Below, piece after piece: positions 17,903 to 25,644 of a stretch of 38,636 nt of DNA. Source of the DNA: Candidatus Saccharimonadota bacterium (GTDB lineage: Bacteria; Patescibacteriota; Saccharimonadia; Saccharimonadales; Saccharimonadaceae). The stretch lies in NCBI GenBank assembly GCA_017512175.1, contig JAFWHA010000006.1, positions 1-38,636 of the forward strand, written 5' to 3'. The first letter of the stretch is position 1. The number at the start of each line of letters is the position of its first letter. Position numbers and translations under genes: made by a program. A model generated the notes under the pieces. It was not told the DNA's origin. It saw nothing but the letters and a program-made list of their open reading frames with translations, and made no database searches.

Positions 17903-17931
17903 TTGACATAAGCTTTATTTTGCCATAAAAT
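17903..17931 (+). promoter_or_regulatory. Promoter of first WxL-like gene
   Basis: TTGACA (17903-17908), 17-base spacer, TAAAAT (17926-17931). The -35 lies in the box GTCTTGACATAAGC, which recurs before the next gene. Confidence 0.85.
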
Positions 17932-17983
17932 TAGGGGTAGAGAAGTCATATATTGTAATATAAAAAGTGAAAGGGATATAGAA

Positions 17984-18679
17984 ATGTCCAAAATAAAAAC
18001 TATTGCTATCGGACTGGGACTTGTTTCTGGTTTTAGCATGGCTGCTTTGCCACTCGTAGCCTATGCTGATCCGGGAGATTATCCTCAGGCCTCTGCCGAC
18101 TTGCCGGTCAATCTAGTCGTTAATGATGTCATTAGCATGACGATTAGGTCTTACTCTGGCTCAACGCCTACTCTTAACGGTACGACTGAATGTGCTTATG
18201 ATGATTCTACTGATGATTATTCCTGTGTCACTACGGGTGAGCAAAAAGTTTATACTACGATTTCTCCAGGTCAAGTTGATAACACGACTATGTATTCCGA
18301 CATTTTTGTAAGCACTAATTCAACTGCTGGCTATACGCTAAAATTGATTGACGCTGACGAGGTGACTAGCCTTACTTCTAATGAAGGCTACACGATAAGC
18401 ACGATTAGTTCTGAGCCTTCCACTTCTAATCCAGGTTGGGCAGTGACCGTAACAGACGGTGGTGTAACTTCTGGTTGGCAGGCTATGCCGAATAATGCGT
18501 CTGCTACTAATCCAGATATTGTCGCAGGTACGCCGATTACAGTTGCGAACTATACTCCAGCTACCAAAGTAGTCACTAATAATAGGCAGAGCACTGTGCA
18601 TTATGGAGTAGCCGCAAAAAGCGATCAGGTGACTGGAGTTTATACGGATACAGTAGTCTATACCGCTACGGCCAAATAA
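17984..18679 (+). CDS. Secreted WxL-like surface protein 1
   Basis: A 231-residue exported protein. The signal peptide ends at about residue 28 (AYA-DPGDY). The rest is beta-rich, Thr/Ser-rich and repeats the layout of the next gene: an N-terminal ...VISMTI strand, GW motifs (NPGWAV, SGWQAMP) and the C-terminus VHYGVAAKSDQVTGVY...VVYTATAK. This matches the general form of WxL-domain surface proteins of Gram-positive bacteria, though I cannot see the exact paired WxL motifs, so the name is provisional. A leader with AAAGGG before the ATG gives a ribosome site. Strong promoter and terminator make it a single-gene transcript. It is likely displayed on the cell wall, perhaps for host contact. Confidence 0.7.
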   Translation: MSKIKTIAIGLGLVSGFSMAALPLVAYADPGDYPQASADLPVNLVVNDVISMTIRSYSGSTPTLNGTTECAYDDSTDDYSCVTTGEQKVYTTISPGQVDNTTMYSDIFVSTNSTAGYTLKLIDADEVTSLTSNEGYTISTISSEPSTSNPGWAVTVTDGGVTSGWQAMPNNASATNPDIVAGTPITVANYTPATKVVTNNRQSTVHYGVAAKSDQVTGVYTDTVVYTATAK

Positions 18680-18694
18680 TATATATTATATATA

Positions 18695-18726
18695 AAAAAA
18701 GACCACCACTAGAGGTGGTCTTTTTT
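18695..18726 (+). terminator. Terminator of WxL-like gene 1
   Basis: A-run plus GACCACC pairs with GGTGGTC plus six T around ACTAGA: a 13-bp stem if the A/T runs are counted. Confidence 0.9.
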
Positions 18727-18827
18727 ATGCCCTTGAGGACTTAGCAGTTTAGAGATTAAGTTATTGATGCGCTATGGGGACTATTAATTTTGTGGAAAAC
18801 TTAATTAAAAAAACTTTTAAAAAAGTC

Positions 18828-18856
18828 TTGACATAAGCATTAGTATTTAGTAAGAT
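18828..18856 (+). promoter_or_regulatory. Promoter of second WxL-like gene
   Basis: TTGACA (18828-18833), 17-base spacer, TAAGAT (18851-18856), inside the same GTCTTGACATAAGC box as the previous gene, preceded by an A-rich tract that may act as an UP element. Confidence 0.85.
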
Positions 18857-18914
18857 AGAAAGTACAAAGGTCATATAAATAAACAATAAATAAAAAATAG
18901 AAAGGAAATTTATT

Positions 18915-19829
18915 ATGTCCAAATCTACAAAAATTATTGCTGCGCTTGGTTTAGCTGCAGGTCTTGGAGTTGCTTCGATTCCAGTAGCAACGTTTGCTCT
19001 TCCTAGCACAGAGCCTTATGCTGTTGACGGCAACGTTGATCTTTATGTTGAGATTCCAACTGCTATCGCTATGACTATTAAGGGCAACAACGATGATGAT
19101 AGCCTATACGAGGAGCAGGGTGTTACTCACGTTTCTAACACGGCTTCTACTGGCTACAACGTAAATGGTATTAACGTTTATGATGGTTATGCTACGGATG
19201 ACACTCAGACTCCAGCTGCTCACGCTGACACTGGTACGGTAGATGGTCACCAGGTAACCGATACTGATGCAACTAATCACATCTTGAACAAGACTGGCTC
19301 TCTCAGATCTTCTTCCTATGCATTCCTAGATCAGAACCAATTTACAGTAGGTACGCTTGATGGTACTGGGACTAATGGTGGTTTCAAATCTACCATTAAG
19401 GTCTATACCAACAATGGTACTGGTTACAACTTGAATGCTAGTGGTGTTAGACCAGCTGCAAGTGAAACTGCTGTCGCTCCGGATCTAACTATGACTTCTG
19501 GCACTAATACTTACACTATTCCTGCTGCTGCTATTACTGGTACTCAAACTGGCGGTGTCTACACTTCTGGTTGGGGATACAAAGTGGTTAAATATCAAGC
19601 TGAAGGTGTAAACGTTGATGACGAAGCTTCTGGTGCAGCTCAAGTAACTGATGCAGCTTTCTCTGCAATGCCTGCTTACAATGCAACTACTGCTAACACT
19701 ATCGACAGCCTAGACAGTGCAACTTCTGATGGTCGTGAAACTGTAGTTCTCTACGGTGTACAGACCGCTCCAGATCAGGCTGCTGGTGTCTACAAGACTA
19801 CCCTTCTTTACACTGCAACTACTAAATAA
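18915..19829 (+). CDS. Secreted WxL-like surface protein 2, probably abundant
   Basis: A 304-residue exported protein paralogous to the preceding one. The signal peptide ends near residue 28 (TFA-LPS). The mature N-terminus YAVDGNVDLYV nearly repeats that of the sorting-signal protein at 22086 (YSVDGNVDVYV). The body is Thr/Asn/Gly-rich beta structure with SGWGYKV and AFSAMPAYNATT, and the C-terminus VLYGVQTAPDQAAGVY...LYTATTK parallels paralogue 1. GAAAGGAAA precedes the ATG. Codon choice is narrow (GCT, ACT and GGT dominate), and the promoter and the perfect 12-bp terminator are strong, so I infer a major surface protein. Confidence 0.75.
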   Translation: MSKSTKIIAALGLAAGLGVASIPVATFALPSTEPYAVDGNVDLYVEIPTAIAMTIKGNNDDDSLYEEQGVTHVSNTASTGYNVNGINVYDGYATDDTQTPAAHADTGTVDGHQVTDTDATNHILNKTGSLRSSSYAFLDQNQFTVGTLDGTGTNGGFKSTIKVYTNNGTGYNLNASGVRPAASETAVAPDLTMTSGTNTYTIPAAAITGTQTGGVYTSGWGYKVVKYQAEGVNVDDEASGAAQVTDAAFSAMPAYNATTANTIDSLDSATSDGRETVVLYGVQTAPDQAAGVYKTTLLYTATTK

Positions 19830-19845
19830 TTAGTTCTGTGAAGAT

Positions 19846-19873
19846 AAAAATAACCCCGAAAGGGGTTATTTTT
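19846..19873 (+). terminator. Terminator of WxL-like gene 2
   Basis: Perfect 12-bp stem AAAAATAACCCC / GGGGTTATTTTT around a GAAA tetraloop. Confidence 0.95.
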
Positions 19874-19939
19874 ATGGTAAGATTTTACCTAACAAGAAGA
19901 TGTTTCTATTATATCACAAGTATTTCTAAAAGTCAATAG

Positions 19940-19968
19940 TTGTCAAGCTTACCATCCTCATGTATAAT
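19940..19968 (+). promoter_or_regulatory. Promoter of the DUF916-like anchor pair
   Basis: TTGTCA (19940-19945), 17-base spacer, TATAAT (19963-19968), then AAGGAGG at 19981-19987. Confidence 0.85.
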
Positions 19969-19990
19969 GGAGTACATAACAAGGAGGTTA

Positions 19991-21001
19991 ATGGCTAAAA
20001 AACTAAAAATTATTCTGGCTGCTTTTCTTGCGGCTGTAACAATCGGTGGGTATTCTATCGTATCAACTAAACCAGCTTATGCAGACGAGGCTGCACCGAT
20101 TCACTTGCAGGTGTCACCGGTCAAGCAAAAAGTGTCTATCGTACCAGGCTCTAAATACACTGGCTCGTTCAGAGTACAAAATGTAGGTACGGAAGGATTT
20201 AATTATACTGTCTACGCAACTCCATATAGTGTTACTAATGACAATTATGATGCTGATTATGTAGCGACTAGCAATTATACTCAGATTGCAAATTGGATTA
20301 CTTTCGATAGGGATGCTGGATATCTGAAAGCAGGCGAGACGCATGAAGTCACTTATTATGTAGACGTTCCTGAGAATGCTCCAGCTGGTGGTCAGTACGC
20401 TGCTCTTATGGCGCAGACTGATGCTGGCAACTCTGAAAATGCTACAATTGCAGTCGTCCACCGTGTCGGTATGCTTTTATACGCATCAATTCCAGGCACA
20501 ACTGTGGAAACTGGGGAAATTATCAAAAACTCAGTAAATAGCTTTTATTTTAACCCTCCTGTAACGTTCTCATCTTTAGTTAAAAACACTGGTAACGTAC
20601 ACCAAATGTCTAAGACCACTGTCAATGTTTGGCCGCTATTCTCCAAAGAAACCATATTTTCTAATCAAGAAGCTCCATCAGAACTTGATGTGCTTCCGGA
20701 AACTAGCCGCTTTAATTCTATTACTTGGAATAATGCACCAAGTCTTGGCATCTTCTGGGTACAGCAGAAAATTGAATTCGCTGGGCAGGTATCTAATGTT
20801 GAGAAGTTCATGTTGATTTGTCCACTCTGGCTACTCTTCGTTATCTTCGCTCTACTATTCTTCATCATCTTCTGGCTAGTGTCACGTTCTCGCGATCGCA
20901 AACGCAAGGCGCGTGCCGCTGCAGGAGAGGTAAGGGCTCCTCGCCGTGAGCCTACAAGTGAGAGATCTGAAGCCAGATCTGATAAGGCATCAAAACAATA
21001 A
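19991..21001 (+). CDS. DUF916-like surface anchor protein 1
   Basis: A 336-residue membrane-anchored surface protein. A signal peptide (to about AYA-DEA) is followed by beta-sandwich domains starting HLQVSPVKQKVSIVPGSKYT, with VPENAPAGGQYAALMAQTD in the middle; this is the layout of the DUF916/WxL-interacting (WxLIP) proteins. A C-terminal helix (about 275-300) leads to a long basic cytoplasmic tail. AAGGAGG three bases before ATG 19991 sets the start; an earlier ATG would precede the promoter -10. It is the first gene of a pair with a paralogue 19 bases on. In Gram-positive WxL loci such proteins bridge WxL proteins and the wall; the same role is inferred. Confidence 0.75.
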   Translation: MAKKLKIILAAFLAAVTIGGYSIVSTKPAYADEAAPIHLQVSPVKQKVSIVPGSKYTGSFRVQNVGTEGFNYTVYATPYSVTNDNYDADYVATSNYTQIANWITFDRDAGYLKAGETHEVTYYVDVPENAPAGGQYAALMAQTDAGNSENATIAVVHRVGMLLYASIPGTTVETGEIIKNSVNSFYFNPPVTFSSLVKNTGNVHQMSKTTVNVWPLFSKETIFSNQEAPSELDVLPETSRFNSITWNNAPSLGIFWVQQKIEFAGQVSNVEKFMLICPLWLLFVIFALLFFIIFWLVSRSRDRKRKARAAAGEVRAPRREPTSERSEARSDKASKQ

Positions 21002-21020
21002 GGGAAAGGAGATTAGTCTA

Positions 21021-21992
21021 ATGAAATCATTAAAAAATGGCTTGGTGGCTTTAGCACTAGTCCTGACAGGCGCAATCGCTCCAGCTATTAACACCTATGC
21101 AGAGGGAGAAAATACAGGGACAAGTTCTGCTTCTTCATCATGGATTCAGGTTACGCCAGTATCTTCTCGTGTAGTATTACGTCCTGGTCAAGCGCTAGAA
21201 TACTCGATGGTGGTATCTAATATCGGTACCGACACCTTCAAATACAGTGTCTACACAGCGCCTTACTCGATCGTAGATGAGGATTATAATGTTAGCTTCT
21301 CTAACGAGACTAATCGCACGCAACTTTCTCGTTGGATTCAGTTCATTAATGAAGATGGCTCCGTTACGGACAAATATACTGGTAGTTTAGCTCCTAATGA
21401 GAAACATACCGTTAATTATCGCATTACTGTTCCAGAAGACGTGCCAGCTGGCGGACAGTACGCTACGATTTTCGCACAGACTGATGCAGATGACAAAGAT
21501 ACTGCCTCATCTGGTATCAAGACAGTTTCTCGTATCGGCTTAGTAGTCTATGGCCGCACGAACGGTGAAACGAATGAAAGCGCAGAGATTGTTGATTATA
21601 GCGTGCCATCTTTCATGTTGAATGGTCCGATTACAGCTACTTCTAAGGTGAAAAATACTGGTAATACGGATATTGAGATCAAGCAGAAATTCACAGTAAA
21701 GAATATCTTTGGTAGTGTATTGACAGAAGATGAACAAGCATATAATTTACTTCCAGATACTGAACGTAGAATGAATAGTAAATGGGAAAATACTTCGCCG
21801 ATGGGGTTATTCTGGGTGACCTATAGCGTCTCTAGCTCAGCTATTGAAAATGCTAGGGAAGAGACTAGACTCGTAATCATCTTACCGATTTATATGATTG
21901 TGATTATGATTATTCTCTTGACAATTATTATTGTTTGGATTATAATCCTAGTTAGGAAGCGCAAAGAGCGCAAAGGTAGACTGAAAGTCTAG
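21021..21992 (+). CDS. DUF916-like surface anchor protein 2
   Basis: A 323-residue paralogue of the previous gene. Signal peptide to about TYA-EGE, then WIQVTPVSSRVVLRPGQALE, VPEDVPAGGQYATIFAQTD, KNTGNTDIE and LLPDTERRMNSKW, each matching a block of paralogue 1. One C-terminal membrane helix (about 289-314) is followed by a short basic tail RKRKERKGRLKV. AAAGGAG lies before the ATG at 21021; an open frame extends upstream inside the previous gene but the signal peptide and ribosome site fix this start. A hairpin GAAAGTC/GACTTTC spans the stop codon and may slow transcription or protect the mRNA. Confidence 0.75.
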   Translation: MKSLKNGLVALALVLTGAIAPAINTYAEGENTGTSSASSSWIQVTPVSSRVVLRPGQALEYSMVVSNIGTDTFKYSVYTAPYSIVDEDYNVSFSNETNRTQLSRWIQFINEDGSVTDKYTGSLAPNEKHTVNYRITVPEDVPAGGQYATIFAQTDADDKDTASSGIKTVSRIGLVVYGRTNGETNESAEIVDYSVPSFMLNGPITATSKVKNTGNTDIEIKQKFTVKNIFGSVLTEDEQAYNLLPDTERRMNSKWENTSPMGLFWVTYSVSSSAIENAREETRLVIILPIYMIVIMIILLTIIIVWIIILVRKRKERKGRLKV

Positions 21993-22085
21993 CGAGGGAC
22001 TTTCTCCCCTATCTTTCTACCGTGCGAGGGTAGAGCTCAGAGTGCAAGCCAAAACAAAAAAATAAAATAAACGAGAGTGTAGAGT

Positions 22086-23006
22086 ATGCGAATAACAAAA
22101 AAGCAACTACTTGGGCTTTCTGGTCTTGCCTTTGTTGCTGGCATGACTATGGTAGCCTGCAGTCTCCCATCAAGTGCATATGCGGCTGAAGATTATTCAG
22201 TGGACGGCAACGTCGATGTATATGTGTATGTATATAGTGACAACTTTGAAACGAAGATTCAGAGTCCACTTGATGGAGAGGTATTTACTAATAGTGAAGT
22301 TCATTTTAGTGAAATTCACAGTAAAGCAAAAAACGTTAAATATTATTTGACTCATGTCGGCGAGGACGGAGAGCCGGATACTGTTTACGAATTGACTGAA
22401 TATGAAGTCGAAGGCTATAGTGTTGATGGGGTAACGGAGTTTGACCTTAATCTTAACAACTATGGTGGATGGGGAACGTATATCTTCAAATCAGTGATTA
22501 CTTCTGGTAGCGGAAAGACAGGCGAGGACTCAGTGAAATTCAATTACGCTGCTATTAATATCCCAGAGGAAGAAGTTCCTGCTGAAAATGGAGAAGTAAA
22601 ATTCACGATTGATTATGCTCCTACGGTGAAGATTGTCGATTTTGACATCTATGATAAGGACGGAAAGCTGGTAGCTCAAGTTCCTGGTTACGTTTTGAAT
22701 AATCCAACTACTGGCGGTAGTCAGAATGTTACACTTAATATTGACGAACTAGGTATTCCTAGCGGTAGCTATACGATAGTAGCAACTGGTTATGATACCT
22801 ACGATCGTTCTGGTGGCGCAATTGGCACGGACTCAGTGAAGTTCAGCTATAGCACTCCAGATGCACCAAATGTGCCAGATACTGGCTCGCTACTAGGAGC
22901 ACTTAATATCGCAAAGGGTGACTTCTTAGTTACTGGCTTGATTGGTTTTACAGTGATTAGTGTGATTGCGCTTATCGTTATCAAACGAGCTAATCGTAAA
23001 GAATAG
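22086..23006 (+). CDS. Surface protein with VPDTG sorting-type C-terminus
   Basis: A 306-residue exported protein. The signal peptide could end at AYA-AED, although a weak lipobox-like MVAC (C25) is also present. The mature start YSVDGNVDVYV copies that of WxL-like protein 2. Two beta-rich repeats follow, each ending in a GxDSVKF motif (EDSVKFNY, TDSVKFSY), like Ig-type surface modules. The C-terminus has VPDTG at 263-267, a spacer, a hydrophobic helix (about 281-298) and the basic tail KRANRKE, the layout of a sortase substrate with V in place of L. No sortase gene is in view. It closes the surface locus and is followed by a strong terminator. The ribosome site is weak. Confidence 0.7.
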   Translation: MRITKKQLLGLSGLAFVAGMTMVACSLPSSAYAAEDYSVDGNVDVYVYVYSDNFETKIQSPLDGEVFTNSEVHFSEIHSKAKNVKYYLTHVGEDGEPDTVYELTEYEVEGYSVDGVTEFDLNLNNYGGWGTYIFKSVITSGSGKTGEDSVKFNYAAINIPEEEVPAENGEVKFTIDYAPTVKIVDFDIYDKDGKLVAQVPGYVLNNPTTGGSQNVTLNIDELGIPSGSYTIVATGYDTYDRSGGAIGTDSVKFSYSTPDAPNVPDTGSLLGALNIAKGDFLVTGLIGFTVISVIALIVIKRANRKE

Positions 23007-23044
23007 TTTAGGCTTTTGATTGTTTGTTTTGGCTTATTCTTGTT

Positions 23045-23072
23045 AAAAGTGGCACGAAAAGTGCCACTTTTT
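23045..23072 (+). terminator. Terminator of the surface locus
   Basis: AAAAGTGGCAC-GAAAA-GTGCCACTTTT then T: an 11-bp perfect stem. Confidence 0.95.
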
Positions 23073-23103
23073 ATGCTTTGCTCTTTATTTTTAGAAAAAA
23101 TAG

Positions 23104-23112
23104 TGCTATAAT
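23104..23112 (+). promoter_or_regulatory. Extended -10 promoter of the tRNA-Lys/Val pair
   Basis: TGCTATAAT, 20 bases before tRNA-Lys; no good -35 is visible. Confidence 0.6.
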
Positions 23113-23132
23113 TAGTGGTATCCACTTTTTGT

Positions 23133-23209
23133 GGGCCGGTAGCTCAGCTGGTTAGAGCACGGGCCTTTTAAGCCCGGTGTCGAGGGTTCGAGTCCCTCCC
23201 GGCTCACCA
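23133..23209 (+). tRNA. tRNA-Lys (anticodon TTT)
   Basis: Acceptor GGGCCGG with CCGGCTC, anticodon loop CTTTTAA, T-loop TTCGAGT, discriminator A, encoded CCA. Confidence 0.97.
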
Positions 23210-23218
23210 TAGAAAAGT

Positions 23219-23295
23219 GGGCGGTTAGCTCAGTTGGCTAGAGCGCGTCTTTGACGTAGACGAGGTCAGAGGTTCGACTCCTCTATCGCCCACCA
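23219..23295 (+). tRNA. tRNA-Val (anticodon GAC)
   Basis: Acceptor GGGCGGT with ATCGCCC, anticodon loop TTGACGT, T-loop TTCGACT, discriminator A, encoded CCA. Nine bases after tRNA-Lys, so co-transcribed. Confidence 0.97.
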
Positions 23296-23302
23296 TGTGT
23301 AC

Positions 23303-23332
23303 AAATCGGCAGAAGAAATGGCCGATTTTTTT
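23303..23332 (+). terminator. Terminator of the tRNA pair
   Basis: AAATCGGC pairs with GCCGATTT across a 10-base loop, then T-run. Confidence 0.85.
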
Positions 23333-23387
23333 GATGAGATTTAGCATCTTATGAACTTTATAAATGTTTTTATGCTATACTATAAGC

Positions 23388-24167
23388 ATGAGTATTAAGA
23401 AGACTAAATCAACCAAGAAAAATACCAAAACAGCTGCAAAGACTAAAGTAAGAGCTGCTGCCAGCGCTAGAGGTAAGGCTTCCATGCGTGCGAAAAATAG
23501 AATGGCGGCAAAAGCGTATTGTAAAAAGATGTGCAAGCCGAACAAAGTCGCATGTATTGTAGCAATTATAGTACTTGGAGTGGCAGCAATAGTAGCAGTG
23601 GCGTTTATCATGATTGCATCAACTTTCCATACCGATAAGACTTATACTTTTGGAATGAAAACTGATGCGGAAAGATTTGCTGCAGAATATACAGATGTAG
23701 ATACTGACAATGTGTTTATAATTAAGAATGGTAAAGAAACGATTGATATATTAGAGCATGGTACAGGGGTGGTATTCTTGGGTTTTCCAAGTTGCCCGTG
23801 GTGTCAGCGTTATGCTAAATATTTGAATGAGGTTGCTAAAGAAAAAGGAATTAAGAAGATTTATTATCACGATACTTATGACGATTGGCAGAATAACACT
23901 GATGATTACCAGAAGATTACAAGCATTTTGAGTGATCATTTGCAATATGATAATGATGGTAAGCGCCATCTTTATGTTCCAGATGTAGTCTTCGTGAAAG
24001 ATGGGGTAATCGTAGGTAATGATTATGAAACTTCCAAATATACTGCTGGTGCTAATACCCCAGATGAGTATTGGACTGAGGCAAGAGTAGTAGATCTTAA
24101 AGATCGACTAGGCAGTTTCATGGAGCTTGTCAAAACCGATGATTGTGAAGCGGCTTGTGATAAGTAG
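23388..24167 (+). CDS. Membrane thioredoxin-like protein with Lys/Ala-rich tail
   Basis: A 259-residue protein. Residues 1-53 are a Lys/Ala/Arg-rich cytoplasmic tail (for example KKTKSTKKNTKTAAKTK) that resembles the tail of histone H1; a membrane helix follows (about 55-78). The outside domain is thioredoxin-like with active site C136-P-W-C139 in GFPSCPWCQRY and a cis-proline P198 in YVPDVVFV. It probably reduces or shuffles disulfides of exported proteins. An extended -10 (TGC then TATACT, 23376-23381) ends six bases before the ATG at 23388, so it is leaderless; an in-frame ATG at 23364 lies upstream of the promoter element and is rejected. Confidence 0.85.
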   Translation: MSIKKTKSTKKNTKTAAKTKVRAAASARGKASMRAKNRMAAKAYCKKMCKPNKVACIVAIIVLGVAAIVAVAFIMIASTFHTDKTYTFGMKTDAERFAAEYTDVDTDNVFIIKNGKETIDILEHGTGVVFLGFPSCPWCQRYAKYLNEVAKEKGIKKIYYHDTYDDWQNNTDDYQKITSILSDHLQYDNDGKRHLYVPDVVFVKDGVIVGNDYETSKYTAGANTPDEYWTEARVVDLKDRLGSFMELVKTDDCEAACDK

Positions 24168-24234
24168 GAATTGCAATAAGGATATTAATATTTATTAGAT
24201 GGTATAATATAATTAAATTTAAAAAAGGAGTAAA

Positions 24235-24843
24235 ATGTACGGACTCAAGAAAAAAATTAATAGTTATATAAACGCTTCGATTGGTGTTTCGGCAATTTTG
24301 ATGGCACTAGGTGTGTTTTTCTTACTTTTCCCAGAGACATCACTTGACATCATTCGCTGGTTTATTGCTGCTACGGCGGCGATTTCGGGCATTTACTTAA
24401 TCGCAGCTGATTTTAGCAAAAAGAAGATTTCTCCTTTCTTTAGTACGATGACGCTTGGTGCGGTTTTAGTGATTATCGCATTGGTATTTGCGGTATATCC
24501 AAATGTAATGAACATTTTCCCAGTCGTGATTGGGGCATGGTTTATTATTAGTGCGCTCTCTTCTCTGAGATTTGCTGCTACTTTGAAGGGTACGGGTGCT
24601 GGTGTATTGTCAATTATATCTTCGATTTTAGCCTTTATTTGTGGTGCGCTGCTAATTTTCAATCCTTGGGGTGGACAAATCTCTATTATGCTTTTTGCAG
24701 GAATCATGATGATTATCTATGGTATTTCTGACATTATCCAGATGGTTGCACTTAAGAAGAATATCAAAGATGTTTCTGATGCCTTCAAGCAAATGATTAA
24801 GGAAGGCGAAGTTGTCGAAGAAAAGGAAACTAAGTCTAAATAA
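24235..24843 (+). CDS. HdeD/DUF308 family membrane protein
   Basis: A 202-residue protein with six membrane helices in three pairs, the layout of the DUF308 (HdeD-like) family, ending in a charged tail EGEVVEEKETKSK. Typical pieces are LMALGVFFLLFPETSL, ISGIYLIAADF and LLIFNPWGGQISIMLFAGIMMIIYGISDI. Relatives are linked to acid stress in some bacteria but most have no known role. A TATAAT and an AAGGAG site precede the ATG, so unlike many neighbours it has a normal leader. A terminator follows at once, so it is transcribed alone. Confidence 0.85.
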   Translation: MYGLKKKINSYINASIGVSAILMALGVFFLLFPETSLDIIRWFIAATAAISGIYLIAADFSKKKISPFFSTMTLGAVLVIIALVFAVYPNVMNIFPVVIGAWFIISALSSLRFAATLKGTGAGVLSIISSILAFICGALLIFNPWGGQISIMLFAGIMMIIYGISDIIQMVALKKNIKDVSDAFKQMIKEGEVVEEKETKSK

Positions 24844-24861
24844 TATTGAAATTTCAGTTCA

Positions 24862-24892
24862 AATAGTCCTCGCAAAAGACGAGGGCTATTTT
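24862..24892 (+). terminator. Terminator of the DUF308 gene
   Basis: AATAGTCCTCG pairs with CGAGGGCTATT (one G-T) across CAAAAGA, then TT. Confidence 0.8.
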
Positions 24893-24968
24893 GACTATTT
24901 TGATTGTTTTGGTATTTAGACATGCTATAATGAAACGAAGGGTAGAGCACATTAAGGAGGTGATTATT

Positions 24969-25571
24969 ATGTCGAAGTTTGCCTTGGGGAGGGAGGAAGA
25001 TGTTCGACGGATTTTTTCAGCTACGATTAAGCTCAAAATAGTGCCGCTCGGATCGAATGGATTCATCGTATCTGGTTTTAGTGCTGTTTATCCGGAAAAA
25101 CTCAATATCTTTGTGCCGATTGATTATGTAACTAACAAAGTAAGTAATGCAATTCCGGCGGAATTTGAGAGCTTTTTTCGACCGATTGATAGCTATTTTG
25201 AATATTTCTATCGTTTGGTAGAGGCAGAAATTCCAAGCATTCTGCGTGGGACAGGTACAGAATATATAGTAGGCTCTTTTTCTGGATTTGATTATAAGTC
25301 TGGACACCATACGACTTTCGCTATTCCGGTGGGTGAAAATAGTAAAGCCTCTACATTGCTTTGTCGCAGGAGTATTTTTGCACCAGATGATATCATGATT
25401 CAGGAAAGTATCAAACGGATAGAGGCTGAGTTTAGGCCAAGTTTTATCGGTACCGCCATTGATTCGATAAACCGACAGAGGTGGTATCTTTATTGGAGTA
25501 TGCGTCCTAGCCAGGTATTCACTGATTCGGAACTTACTTTGGCAAAACTGATGCTGACTGCGCCACAATGA
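24969..25571 (+). CDS. Unknown soluble protein
   Basis: A 200-residue cytoplasmic protein I do not recognise. There is no signal peptide or membrane helix. It looks like mixed alpha/beta: IKLKIVPLGSNGFIVSGFSA, a central YIVGSFSGFDYKSGHHTTFAI and a C-terminal helix ELTLAKLML. The ATG at 24969 has a strong AAGGAGG site; an open frame extends upstream to 24891, but the promoter (TGC then TATAAT near 24925) and ribosome site rule that out. It is a monocistronic unit with a terminator just after the stop (TGA). A long frame on the opposite strand is a shadow. Confidence 0.75.
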   Translation: MSKFALGREEDVRRIFSATIKLKIVPLGSNGFIVSGFSAVYPEKLNIFVPIDYVTNKVSNAIPAEFESFFRPIDSYFEYFYRLVEAEIPSILRGTGTEYIVGSFSGFDYKSGHHTTFAIPVGENSKASTLLCRRSIFAPDDIMIQESIKRIEAEFRPSFIGTAIDSINRQRWYLYWSMRPSQVFTDSELTLAKLMLTAPQ

Positions 25572-25589
25572 CAAAATTAACTCCCTCCC

Positions 25590-25617
25590 AAAGCCCCGTT
25601 TAGGGGCTTTACTTTTT
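25590..25617 (+). terminator. Terminator after the unknown gene at 24969
   Basis: AAAGCCCC-GTTTA-GGGGCTTT then ACTTTTT. Confidence 0.9.
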
Positions 25618-25644
25618 ACCATAAAAAGTGTATAATCTAACTTC

